This document shows positions 11,331 to 21,589 of a stretch of DNA of 64,000 nucleotides, piece by piece (positions within the stretch are counted from its first letter, which is position 1; the number at the start of each line of letters is the position of its first letter). The DNA comes from Toxorhynchites rutilus septentrionalis. Lineage: Eukaryota; Arthropoda; Insecta; Diptera; Culicidae. The position numbers and the translations under genes are program-made. The notes beneath the pieces are model-generated. The model did not search any database and had not been told where the DNA came from. It worked only from the letters and a program-made list of their open reading frames with translations. The DNA is taken from positions 61,850,218 through 61,914,217 of the forward strand of contig NC_073745.1 in NCBI RefSeq assembly GCF_029784135.1, in the 5' to 3' direction.

Positions 11331-11839
11331 GAAAAAAATAAAAAATACGAGTCTAATATTTTACGATGAGGCATAAAATTATAAATTTTCATGAAAATCT
11401 GACAATCACTACATTGGTTTGGCATGGAATACAATTTTATGATTGACCCATTCTCACCCCCGCTCAGTGTAAATAAGAGATTATTTCAAAAATATTGGAA
11501 TTCGAATGGAAAAAAATGATGTTCAAAATCAGTAATGACTCATCTGGCAAGACGTTATAGAATAATTCTATCCAATATTTACAATTTTAGTGGTTCTGTA
11601 TAATGCTGGGCATGAATTTTTTTCTGAGGTGTTATTTGAAATAAAAAATAATAACTATTTGTACTACAGTTAAGTATTATGCATTGGAAGTCGTGGACAG
11701 CTCACAGCTTTTGAAAATAATCACAATATTTGTCAAGATATTACTAATAGTAACTTTCTCCATTTTTGACCCAATTTCACCCCCATAACCCATTTTCATC
11801 CCCATCGACGGTACTTCATTGCACTTGAATTCTTGAATT

Positions 11840-12345
11840 CTTGCCATACAAATGAAACACAAATTTCTGCATTACTCGAGAATTATTCAAGTAAATGAAA
11901 CCAAATTAGGCATATTGAGGTTTTAGGGTGCAATAAATGTTTCTATGATGGTTAGAATCTCCACCCCCTCGCTAAGGGTGGGCTGTCATACAAATGAAAC
12001 ACAAATTTCTGCATGACTCGAAAACGAATCAAGCACAATTTGGGATGTGAGGGTTTTCGAGTATGAGAAATGTTTCTATGATGGCATGACACCCCTCTCT
12101 CCTCTGGAATGGGGAGGGGCTCCCATAAAAATATTACACATATTTCAACCAAAAATATTCAAACCAAACATGACAATTGTAAATTTTCGGAAACTCTGAA
12201 GGAAAAAGGGATAATTCTGAAAATTAAATTCCCATATGTTCTACAATTACATAGTGACTTAGTGCTGTTAGTCAATTTCATGTTTGCGCTAGCGAAATTG
12301 ATCTTTGTTCGAAACTGGAAATGGATTTTAATGTAATGAAACGCA
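11840..12345 (+). repeat. Helitron-associated repeat units
   Basis: Contains two units with ACAAATTTCTGCAT..CTCGA and polypurine/polypyrimidine blocks. The segment 12100-12345 is the inverted counterpart of 23705-23960. No protein coding is seen. Confidence 0.55.
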
Positions 12346-12359
12346 CTCCTATGTCTTCT

Positions 12360-12969
12360 TCTATCTATACAAAAAAAAAAAGGATTGCCGGATGTGTTGA
12401 TAACAGCATAACTCGAGGAAGGAATTGTCCGATTTAGGGCTGTCTTTATTCTATCATATTTTCTGTATAAAAAATTTATTCCATGTAACGGAATAACATG
12501 TTATTTGCAAGTGGTTGAAAAATCTTGAACGAGAATTGTGTCTGAAAATAATCTGATATTATAATGATGAGTTTAGTTAAAGGTAAATTCAACGGTAATT
12601 CTGCTGTTGAACCCATGAACTTGCTCATAGTAAGAAAACGTGAATGTTTGAAGGTATTGATAACAAATAACAAATTTTGGGAATGAAACCAAATTAAGCA
12701 CATGGAGGTTTTTGGGAGCAATAAATGTTTCTATGTTGGTAAGACACTCCGCCCTCCTCTCTAAGGAAGGGGCTGCCATAATTATGAAGCATAAATTTCT
12801 TCATTACTCGAGAATAAATCAAGCAAATGAAACCAAATTATCATATGGATGTTTTAGGGTGCAATAAATGTTTCCATGATGGTAAGACACACATGAATGT
12901 GCGCTTAGTAAGAACCCGTGGATGTGATAACGAAACATAAGTTGAGACGAAGTTTGCCGGGTTAGCTAG
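12360..12969 (+). mobile_element. Non-autonomous Helitron-like element
   Basis: It starts TCTATCTATAC then an A-run, followed by ATAACAGCATAACTCGAGG, the style of insect Helitron 5' ends. It ends GAAGTTTGCCGGGTTAGCTAG with T following. At about 610 bp it has no Rep/helicase frame, so it must depend on a partner. The exact 5' base is uncertain. Confidence 0.5.
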
Positions 12970-14872
12970 TAACATTATAATTCTACTATTGCAAAATCGA
13001 GTTCGAAAGAGCGAAACTTAAAACTGACAACATTCTTCATCATTTGCATATGTTTTTTATTGAATTTTTTTTTACCTTAGCGGAACTGCTGTTTTCGTTT
13101 CGCATCACCAAAATGATTACATCCCTTTCAATTCATATCTATGCATGCGTCCCCTTCCGATCGAACGAACGAATTGCAGCGTGATTTATGCGAATGTTAT
13201 CAGAAGTTCCTCGCATTCCAGTCGTCGAAATCTTTTGTTATGTTGCGCCGTGGGTCCACGCATATCAGGTTAAGCGTTTAATTATTCCAACCCACAATCA
13301 CAAACACAAACAAATACACCCCTGCCACTGAATACAACTTTCATTTTGACATCTCCTCAGCTTCTCCCGATTTCCGCACAATCGCACTCCCGCTGCTCAA
13401 AGCGCTACAGACACTCGCCGCGCACTGTTGAACTCACGCAACACTCAACCAAACACCCCCACATCACTGTGATTTACAACATTTTGTTTCATTTTTTTTT
13501 AGTTTTTTTACACCATGGTCAAATTTATGATTTTTTATTCCTCAGTTCGACGAAACCCCAACTCCTTCCTTCATTTGCGGTCAGCGCGAATTCTTCATGC
13601 GTGAAAGGGAAATATGTTTCCAAGGTTCGCCACGATTGGTTGAGCCGATGGAACTCTCGTCTCGAAGCCACCGCCAATAAATCGTTTCGACCGATGGTGT
13701 GGCTTCCGAAAGCAAAAAGAATAATGTTATTGCTGATTTCACGAACTTTGTACCGAGACACAATAACAACTCTTTGGGGCGCACCACCGAAAAATAATAA
13801 TAATAATTGTGTATCGCTATCCGCTCACTTAACCAAACGCAGTTCATCTGCTGTTCTCGCGAGACGTAGCCATCTCTTGCACAAACACTAGCGCATCGCG
13901 CATGTCTCACACGAGCTGATCCATTCTAATTGCAATCGAGGGGGAAGAAAATAACACGGAATGACACTGTGGCCACAAAATTGCTTTTGATCACTTGCAG
14001 CCCGATTTCGGAGCAGAAATTGTTTCACATACCAACAAGTGTCACGTCTCGATATTTTTCACGGAGCCGAATTTGTCACCACACAACATTCCAGCTTCCC
14101 AAAACTTGATAAGCTATGGTGGTGCTGGTCTCTTTAGTCTGCTAGTTATGAAATTCGGAATACCGTTCCTCAGATTTACTGTTGATGGCGTTGTTTAGGT
14201 GACGTGCGCGATGGGTGACATTTGAAGCAAGAAAATTTTTGTTTTCTGTTTCTGTTGCCGTCCAACTGGAGAGCTAAGACAAACGCAAACGAGAAAAAAA
14301 AGTATCAACACTGTCAACAAGCACACGAAGCCAGCAGGGCCAAAACCAAAAAGCGATCCGAACGCGAGCGAAGCACGGGCGAGACTGACCCAGTCCGTGA
14401 GAGAATGAATGAATGATCTTGCTATGCAGCCAGCCAGCGACAGGTAGACACGACGGATGGTTTCATTTAATGGATCTCTTGGTTGGTATTCACGTGCATC
14501 GACGAATATACCTGGTGGAGATCAGTTCCACTGCAAACGCCTGGATTTAGCTTATGCGTTAGTCGGCCTCAAATTTGAGGTTGAAAATATTTACAGGGTG
14601 AGTACGATGAACTGCACCAGCACCAACATTATCTAGCGGGCTTCAATGAGAATGATTTCAATTTTCAATTTCTGTAAAAAAAGAAACGAGCGTAAATTTT
14701 TTTCTCATCGAGGGAATTACTGTCTGGGCTCCCTAAAAACGGGTTGCTCGTTTCTTTTCGCTCGGAAGCTGTCAATTCGGTAAAAGATCAAAGTCAAAGA
14801 AACAACAAGCACTCCACGAGCGCGTTGCACGGTTCTTCGAAACGCGTGAAAGTCAAGGGAAAAAGTTTACAG
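12970..14872. other. Unassigned, GC-richer DNA without a recognised gene
   Basis: Open frames at 13346-13891 and 14222-14416 are present but show no family resemblance and have biased, repeat-like composition. No transposon termini were found. The segment may be host regulatory or 5' UTR sequence of a gene outside the window; nothing seen confirms that. Confidence 0.3.
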
Positions 14873-15026
14873 TAAAGGGTGTGTCACATCAAACTGCATC
14901 ACGGAAAAAACGCTGTAGAAATTTAATTTTTAGGAATTATATCTTCAGCTTTCGCATATAACCAGATAAGAGTGTATAGATCACGTTGGCCATGCTTCAC
15001 TGTCAATTTTTCGTAAATTTGGAAAA

Positions 15027-16043
15027 ATGTCGTCGAACGAAAAAGAGCGTCGTGAATTAATCCTGCGCATTCATTTCGAGAATCCGGAGTTGTCACATCG
15101 GGACATCGGTAAGATGCTGGGAATCGTCCAATCCACGGTCAGCAGAGTACTAAAACGATACTTCGAGAACCTAACCATCGACCGGAAGGTGAAGAACGGC
15201 AAAAATGGATGCTCCGTCAGTGAAAAAGATCACAAGCGCGTAGTTAAGCAGTTTAGACGTGATCCGAGAAGTTCGGTCTGGGATGTCGCCAATAAGCTGA
15301 ATTTGTCAAGTTCATTCGTCCAGCGGACCAAGCAGCGGGAGGGCCTGCGTACATACAAGGTTCAGAAGGCTCCTAACCGCGACGAAAGGCAAAACATGGT
15401 GGGGAAGACGCGAGCCCGGAAGCTGTACACCGAAATGCTGACGAAGCCGCATTGCCTGGTAATGGACGACGAAACCTACGTCAAAGCGGACTTTCGTCAG
15501 CTGCCGGGCCTGTTGTTCTTCTCCTCAGAGGACAAATTCAGCGTTCCGGAGGAGATTCGCAAGCAGAAACTATCCAAGTTTGCCAAAAAGTACATGGTGT
15601 GGCAAGCGATCTGCTCTTGCGGAAAGCGGAGCGCCCCCTTCGTGATGACCGGCACGGTAAACGGGCAGGTTTACCTTAAGGAGTGCCTACAGAAGCGCTT
15701 ACTACCACTATTGAAGCAGCACGAGGGCCCGACCATCTTCTAGCCGGATCTCGCTTCGTGCCACTATTCAAAGGACGTGTTGGAGTGGTACGAAGCCAAC
15801 GGGGTCACCTTCGTGCCAAAGGAAATGAACCCGCCCAACGCGCCGGAGCTTCGCCCAATAGAGAAATATTGGGCGATTATGAAGCAGGCCCTCCGGAAGA
15901 ACCCAAAAGTTGTCAAATCGGAGGCGGACTTCAAGAGAAAATGGATTTCTGTTAAAAAAAAACTACAACCTGACGTTGTACAGAACCTTATGGACGGGGT
16001 AAAGAAGAAGGTGCGAGCATACGGGCTTGGGCTCGAAGTATGA
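15027..16043 (+). pseudogene. ITmD37E transposase, copy B (single nonsense codon)
   Basis: The frame is continuous from ATG 15027 to 16043, 338 codons plus stop, with all three catalytic residues present: DDETYVKAD, PDLASCHYSKD and RPIEKYW. The one fatal lesion is TAG at 15741-15743, where the other copies have TGG (the Trp of FWPDL, immediately before the second catalytic Asp). This is the least damaged of the four copies. The HTH region and the length match the family. Confidence 0.92.
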
Positions 16044-16203
16044 ATAAAAAGAAAATGCCAAAAGTTGTTTAATCAGTTAGCGCTCAACTTCCGAGTCGAT
16101 AAGTCGATTTTATCAGACGAGAAGATTTTGGAAGTCGTTCACAGACTATTTGATACGTTGTTGGTTTCTTTCATCTACGCTATCCGCGACGGCACTTTCC
16201 GTG

Positions 16204-17274
16204 ATGCCGCGTCGCGAAAATACGTTTCGCGTCGACTACTCGCAATTTCCGAAATTGCTTTCTCATGACGAGATCCATAAGTTCGTTGGAAAAGAACTCA
16301 TACTTACACGTGAGAATGTTCTGCAACTTCAGCCAAGCAGACGGCTTGCATGTACCTTCGTCAAGGTCAACAACCTCCAACTTGCTGAACAAATAGTGGA
16401 GCAGCACGACAACAAGCACGAGTTCGTGTTTGAAGGGAAATCATACAAACTACGAGTTACGATGGAGGACGGTGCGGTAGAGGTAAATTTGCTTGAGCTA
16501 CCCGAGAGCGTCACCAATGATCAGATTGCTGATTTTCTCACCGAGTACGGCGAAGTCGTCAGTATTCGTGACCTACTGTGGGATGACCGATACAGCGACT
16601 TCGGTGGTATTAAAACCGGGGTTCGTATTGTTCGGATGGTGATCACGAAAAACATTCCTTCTCTCGTGACAATCCAGGGAGAAGAGACTGCGGTGAAATA
16701 TAAGGGGCAACGGCAAACGTGCCTACACTGCCATGAGTTTGTACACATTGGCATTCCATGTGTACAAAACAAGAAACTGCTGGTGCAGAAGCTCGCAGCA
16801 GACCAATCATACGCTAGCGTAACGAAGGGCAACCCGACAAAACCTCAACACACCAAACCAACGAATCTTCGTAAACCATCGTCAGCTTCATCAAAACGTT
16901 TGACAAAGAGTCCGCTCACTGTCGGTCACTACGACAACACGCGTCTGAAGCCAAATTTCTCTGAAATGAGTGGGACAAAAACCGCAGTACAACAACAAAA
17001 TAACACGATGCCACCCCCCGCTACACCTTCAACAACGATACCATCCGTAACACAAGCTGTAATCCAGCTATCGCCCATCTCATTCCCGAACGCCACCACG
17101 TCGCATCGTAGACCCGATGGCAACGAAACAGACAATTCACAAGCTTCCCAAGGCTCGAATGGCAGCCGACGCTCGCGTAGACAACCACCAGGCAAGAAAA
17201 TGCGTCACTACGGAGAAGACGTCATCTTCACCGAACACGTACAAGCTAGAATCTCCGACGAAGAAATCCAATAA
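16204..17274 (+). CDS. LINE ORF1 protein (RNA-binding, zinc knuckle)
   Basis: The start is set at ATG 16204 (MPRRENTFRV); the frame opens further upstream but without an ATG. The product is 356 residues. The N-terminal half includes an RRM-like stretch (EVNLLELPESVTNDQIADFL). A CCHC knuckle follows (CLHCHEFVHIGIPC, CX2CX4HX4C), then a Ser/Thr/Pro/Gln-rich tail and a basic C-terminus (RRSRRQPPGKK). Family knowledge: such proteins coat the LINE RNA and form the retrotransposition particle. The stop overlaps the region just before the ORF2 ATG, so ORF2 is probably translated by reinitiation. It reads as intact. Confidence 0.85.
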   Translation: MPRRENTFRVDYSQFPKLLSHDEIHKFVGKELILTRENVLQLQPSRRLACTFVKVNNLQLAEQIVEQHDNKHEFVFEGKSYKLRVTMEDGAVEVNLLELPESVTNDQIADFLTEYGEVVSIRDLLWDDRYSDFGGIKTGVRIVRMVITKNIPSLVTIQGEETAVKYKGQRQTCLHCHEFVHIGIPCVQNKKLLVQKLAADQSYASVTKGNPTKPQHTKPTNLRKPSSASSKRLTKSPLTVGHYDNTRLKPNFSEMSGTKTAVQQQNNTMPPPATPSTTIPSVTQAVIQLSPISFPNATTSHRRPDGNETDNSQASQGSNGSRRSRRQPPGKKMRHYGEDVIFTEHVQARISDEEIQ

Positions 17275-17275
17275 A

Positions 17276-20200
17276 ATGGAGTACGTCAGTTGTAACATCG
17301 GGACGATCAATATAAATACCATCACCAACCAAACCAAGCTAAACGCCCTTCGCACGTTTGTTCGCACAATGGAGTTGGATATTGTGTTTTTGCAGGAGGT
17401 AGAGAACGAGCAGTTAGTCTTGCCTGGCTACAACGTTGTCTGTAATGTCGACCACTCAAGGAGAGGAACGGCAATCGCTTTAAAACAACACATCAAATTC
17501 TCACATGTAGAGAAGAGTCTAGACGGAAGATTACTCGCCCTCCGTGTCCACAACACAACGCTCTGTAATGTGTATGCCCCATCAGGTTCCGTTCTCCGTG
17601 CTGAAAGAGAGCGGTTCTTCAACAACAGCATTGCCTATTACCTTCGTCATCGGACCGACCACGTCGTCTTAGGTGGCGATTTCAACTGCGTGATTCGTCA
17701 ATGCGATGCGACGGGGCAAAACTCGAGTCCCGCTCTTCTAGCCACCGTTCAGCAGTTACATCTGCATGATGTGTGGCAACGACTTCGTTCACGAGAGATC
17801 GAGTATACTTACATCACACACAACTCTTCGTCTAGGCTCGATCGTTTCTACGTGAGCAACGGTCTCCGAGAACAGCTGAGATCAACAGCTGTACATGTGT
17901 GCTGTTTTTCGGATCATAAGGCCGTCACCATGAGAATTTGCCTTCCTCTCCCCGACAGAGCACATGGTCGTGGATTTTGGTCTCTCCGTCCGCATCTACT
18001 GACCGCTGAAAATATTAACGAGTTCCAAATACGGTGGCAGTTTTGGACTCGTCAACGACGAAACTATCGGTCGTGGATGGAATGGTGGCTATCGTGCGCA
18101 AAGCCTAAAATAAAGTCTTTTTTCCGATGGAAGTCCAAAACAGCATTCGATAACTTCCATCGTGAACAACATCGTCTCTTTCAGTTACTACGGAATGCGT
18201 ACGATGGCTACCAAAACAACCCTGCCATGCTCACCACCATCAATCGAATAAAAGCAAAGATGCTGACACACCAGCGAGCGTTCTCCGAAATGTTCGTGCG
18301 AATCAACGAAACCTTCGTTGCTGGTGAGCCGCTATCGACTTATCAGCTGGGCGAGCGAGTGCGACGAAAAACAACCATCGAGCGTCTGCGAAATGAGAGA
18401 GATGAAATCATCGATGATTCTGCTGCTATACAGAACCATATGGTCGAGTATTTCAGTAATCTATACGCGCCCGGCAATGTAGAAGAGGGAGAATGGGGAC
18501 CTTTCCAGTGTGAGAGAATCATTCCCGAGCAGGATGATGCAAACGAAGCTTGTATGTATGAAATCACTACGGCAGAAATACTTTTTGCTATCCGCACAAG
18601 CGCATCGAAAAAGTCTCCAGGACCCGACGGACTGCCAAAAGAGTTTTTTCTGCGAACTTTCGATGTGATACATCGTGAGCTTAACCTGGTTATGAATGAC
18701 GCTATCAGGTCAAATTTTCCATCCCATTTCGTCGATGGGGTGATCGTGCTGGTGAAGAAACGAGATTCGGGGGACAGCGCACGTTCCTACCGCCCAATTA
18801 GTCTAGTCAACTATGACTACAAAATTTTGTCGCGTGTTTTGAAGCAGCGACTTGAAAATGTGCTTCGAGCTCATAGTGTTTTGACTCGCTCACAAAAATG
18901 CTCGAACGGCGAGCACAACATTTTCCAAGCAACGTTAGCATTGAAGGACAGAATTGCACAGCTGAAGGCGGGCAGACAAAAAGGCAAGCTGATCTCGTTT
19001 GATCTCGATCATGCTTTCGATCGTGTGGATCATCGCTTTTTATTTACTACGATGCGAGATTTGGGTTTCAACCCAGAACTGGTGAATTTGCTTTCCCGTG
19101 TAGCAGCAGCCTCTTCCTCTCGCTTGCTCATCAACGGGCACCTCTCCGCTCCAATCCAAATCCAACGTTCTGTCCGACAAGGGGACCCTCTCTCGATGCA
19201 TCTCTTCGTGCTCTATCTTCACCCACTTCTTCTGCGATTAGAGCAAGTGTGTGGGGCAGATTTAATTATCGCTTACGCAGATGACATCAGTGCCATTGTA
19301 TCGAGTGCCGAAAAGCTTGATGCGATGCGAGGCTTGTTCCAGCGTTTTGAGAGAATAGCAGGGGCACGCTTGAATGAAGATAAAACCACCGCAATTGACG
19401 TCGGATGTGTGAATGATCCAATCACTGCACCGTGGCTTCGCACGGGAGGTTCCATCAAAATTCTTGGGATAATCTTCACCAACTCGGTCCGAGGTATGGT
19501 GAAAACAAATTGGGACATACTCGTGACCAATTTTTCGCGTCTAGTATGGTTGCACTCTTCAAGAAGCTTATCACTACACCCACACTACACACACTACACA
19601 CTGTTGAACGTTTTTATCTCATCACGGACATGGTACATGGCAGCAAATCTGTCTCCAATGGCAGCACACGTGGCAAAACTGACAACCATTATGCGACGCT
19701 TTCTTTTCCGTGGAGCGTGTGCAACCATCCCAATGGAGCAGCTAGCGCGAAGACAGGAGGATGGCGGTCTCAACCTTCAATTGCCAGCGATGAAGTGTAA
19801 GGCGCTGTTAATCAATCGGCACCTACACGAAATGAGCTCCCTTCCCTATTACAATTCCTTCCTCTCCCAAACAACCGTCCCCCCCTCAGACCTTCCTTGC
19901 CTAAAGCTTATCCTAAATCATCATCCAAATTTCCCCTTCCAAATCCGAGAGCAGCCTTCCGCCAATCTCATCCATCGTTTCTTCATAGAACGTACAGCAA
20001 AACCGAAAGTGGAAATAGCAAATCCTGCAATTAACTGGCCCCGTGTGTGGAAGAATATTGCTATTCGGAAGTTATTGCCTTCACAACGTAGTCTTCTTTA
20101 CATGTGGGTAAACGAAAAATTCTCGCACCGGCGTCTGATGTTCGTTATGAGGAGAACGGACGATGAAACTTGCTTACACTGTTCTTCGAGTGTGGAAACA

Positions 20201-20467
20201 ATACAGCACAAATTTTTTGGCTGTCGGAGAGTACGAGATGCTTTCAATGTGCTACAACAAAAGCTGCTAGTGGTATCTGGTAGACAACGCGCACTCTATT
20301 TAGAGGATCTCCTTCGACCGTCGTTGGAGGGGTTTGAAACAAATGAACGAATTTTGATAATGAAACTGTTATTGACATATATCACCTTCATTGATAGTAG
20401 TAATGGTAGGATTGATATAGATGAGTTGAAATTTAGTTTTGAAGTCGAGAATGAATCAACCATGTAA
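17276..20467 (+). CDS. LINE ORF2 protein: endonuclease and reverse transcriptase
   Basis: The product is 1063 residues from ATG 17276 (MEYVSCNIGT). The frame is open upstream, but this ATG sits 1 nt after the ORF1 stop and begins the endonuclease domain. The APE-like endonuclease occupies about 1-235 (LQEVENEQ, GGDFNC, SDHKAV). The reverse transcriptase lies at about 435-700 (KSPGPDGLPKEFF, YRPISLVNYDYKILS, SFDLDHAFDRVDH, QGDPLS, YADDIS). Near the C-terminus there is a CX2CX8HX4C motif (CLHC..H..C). The RT motif wording is closest to L1/Tx1-type LINEs. Known family chemistry: the protein nicks target DNA and primes reverse transcription from the nick. No frameshift or stop is seen, so it may be functional. 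Confidence 0.9.
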   Translation: MEYVSCNIGTININTITNQTKLNALRTFVRTMELDIVFLQEVENEQLVLPGYNVVCNVDHSRRGTAIALKQHIKFSHVEKSLDGRLLALRVHNTTLCNVYAPSGSVLRAERERFFNNSIAYYLRHRTDHVVLGGDFNCVIRQCDATGQNSSPALLATVQQLHLHDVWQRLRSREIEYTYITHNSSSRLDRFYVSNGLREQLRSTAVHVCCFSDHKAVTMRICLPLPDRAHGRGFWSLRPHLLTAENINEFQIRWQFWTRQRRNYRSWMEWWLSCAKPKIKSFFRWKSKTAFDNFHREQHRLFQLLRNAYDGYQNNPAMLTTINRIKAKMLTHQRAFSEMFVRINETFVAGEPLSTYQLGERVRRKTTIERLRNERDEIIDDSAAIQNHMVEYFSNLYAPGNVEEGEWGPFQCERIIPEQDDANEACMYEITTAEILFAIRTSASKKSPGPDGLPKEFFLRTFDVIHRELNLVMNDAIRSNFPSHFVDGVIVLVKKRDSGDSARSYRPISLVNYDYKILSRVLKQRLENVLRAHSVLTRSQKCSNGEHNIFQATLALKDRIAQLKAGRQKGKLISFDLDHAFDRVDHRFLFTTMRDLGFNPELVNLLSRVAAASSSRLLINGHLSAPIQIQRSVRQGDPLSMHLFVLYLHPLLLRLEQVCGADLIIAYADDISAIVSSAEKLDAMRGLFQRFERIAGARLNEDKTTAIDVGCVNDPITAPWLRTGGSIKILGIIFTNSVRGMVKTNWDILVTNFSRLVWLHSSRSLSLHPHYTHYTLLNVFISSRTWYMAANLSPMAAHVAKLTTIMRRFLFRGACATIPMEQLARRQEDGGLNLQLPAMKCKALLINRHLHEMSSLPYYNSFLSQTTVPPSDLPCLKLILNHHPNFPFQIREQPSANLIHRFFIERTAKPKVEIANPAINWPRVWKNIAIRKLLPSQRSLLYMWVNEKFSHRRLMFVMRRTDDETCLHCSSSVETIQHKFFGCRRVRDAFNVLQQKLLVVSGRQRALYLEDLLRPSLEGFETNERILIMKLLLTYITFIDSSNGRIDIDELKFSFEVENESTM

Positions 20468-20505
20468 ATAAATTTTTACCAAACAAAAAAGACAAATAAA
20501 CGTAT

Positions 20506-20536
<31 letters not shown>

Positions 20537-20659
20537 TAGTTTTTATTTTACTGTCTAAAATTTTCAAAAGGATCGGTCTACTGGGAGAATTTCTACAGCG
20601 TTTTTTCCGTGATGCAATTTGATGTGACACACCCTTTAGACCACTTTCGGGACTAGAAT

Positions 20660-21060
20660 GTGCCGATGAGCACTGTTTATCGGATCCCGGAACGTCGAGC
20701 GGTGACTGGTGGCGGTCCGGCGAAGATCGTGACGGAAAAGAAGAAGGAATCTCTGAAAAAGCTTTTCGACAACAAGGACGGTACGACTTTGCGTGACACC
20801 GGGTTAAAGTACAAATACAAGCATAAGTTTGAGGAGCCCGACCAACTTGCCCTAGTGCCGTCCGATCGAGGATTTTTGGGCTCCCTCAGTGCCCTGGTGT
20901 ACAAGACTAATAGGTGGGCTACGGACACCAAGCAGCTGACCACGAGGATCCTGAAGATGGTTGTCAGTGCCGTCCAGCGCTCTTGTGAGAGCATTTCCAC
21001 CAACTTGCACCGTACGGTTGAGCACGGCCCCATTTCCCACATTTACTTGAAGAAAACCCG
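20660..21060 (+). pseudogene. Internally deleted ITm-type transposase fragment
   Basis: A frame opens near 20660 with an HTH-like N-terminus (KKKESLKKLFDNKDGTTLR) typical of mariner-related transposases. It then jumps to a C-terminal-like segment (YKTNRWATDTKQLTTRI..VVSAVQRSCESI..LHRTVEHGPI). The catalytic core is absent. The frame continues to 21130, but the last part is the arm of an inverted repeat. The group (DD37D-like?) is a guess. Confidence 0.45.
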
Positions 21061-21380
21061 TTATCACTATTCACTCACGAGACACGACACGGAACTAGGA
21101 CACAACACTTATAAGCCTTACAAACATTAAAGGGTTAAAATTACTTTATTCGTCGACCGGTTTCGGGCGCGATGTTGTGTTCAATTAAAAATGAGAATTT
21201 CTTTAGTTATATAGTAAAAAAAAGTTTCAAGCAATTCATAAAACGGACACCGTTCAGTAAATGGGCAACATCGAGTCCAAAACCAGTCGACGAAAAAGGT
21301 AATAACCCTTTTAATGTTTGTAAGGATTGTAAGTGTTGTGTCCTAGTTCCGAGTCGCGTCTCGTGAGTGAATAGTGATAA
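21061..21380. mobile_element. Long inverted repeat (foldback MITE)
   Basis: About 115 bp starting TTATCACTATTCACTCACGA are repeated inverted at the right end. The arms include CGTCGACCGGTTT-like and GGACACAACACTTA blocks at ~90% identity by eye. The loop is about 90 bp. A target duplication was not identified. An RNA from this segment would form a strong hairpin. Confidence 0.7.
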
Positions 21381-21589
21381 ATGTCCTTACGTTAGCACAA
21401 CCAAAATTAAGTTAAACAACCGTTATGTTATGCTTGAAAAAAAAACTCTCTATCAGACTAGTAAATGCGAAGTCAGAAGCATTCGTTTTATTCTAAAAAT
21501 CTGTTTGTTTCACATGGAAGCCCATTAGCAATTATCATTTCATTACCAATCAATCATCAGGGTTTTTTTCATTTTTACAGGATCCGTTA

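Larger units (their letters stand above)
8916..11818. mobile_element. Candidate DNA transposon with GTACCGTCGATGGGG ends
   Basis: The left end TGAAGTACCGTCGATGGGG recurs inverted at 11818, about 2.9 kb away. Both ends lead into GGGTCAA/TGACCCA-rich DNA. About 120 bp of the right end also occur at 59280-59455, so it is a repeated terminus. No transposase was recognised; the interior holds a tandem array and a foldback-type repeat. A clear target duplication was not found (TA is possible). Confidence 0.45.
16074..20536 (+). mobile_element. Full-length L1/Tx1-type non-LTR retrotransposon
   Basis: The element has a ~130-bp 5' UTR starting CAGTTAGCGC, two open ORFs, AATAAA signals (20466 and 20493) and a terminal A-run of about 27 bp. 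The junction with ITmD37E shows at most a 3-bp duplication (AAT), which merges with the A-run, so duplication length cannot be fixed. Both ORFs are uninterrupted, suggesting recent insertion. Confidence 0.88.
14875..20636 (+). mobile_element. ITmD37E copy B, split by a LINE
   Basis: The left TIR AAGGGTGTGTCACATCAAAC begins at 14875 after TA (14873-14874). The right TIR ends at 20636 before TA (20637-20638). The element's own sequence is 14875-16073 plus about 20537-20636; the 4.46 kb between is a LINE inserted just after the transposase gene. Removing the LINE restores the same 3' sequence as copies A, C and D. Confidence 0.92.

Noticed and set aside
13346..13891. 181-codon plus-strand frame
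   Set aside because: Biased composition, no domain, overlapping frames on the other strand of similar length.
16150..16203. N-terminal extension of LINE ORF1
   Set aside because: The frame is open but starts at TTG; the first ATG is 16204.
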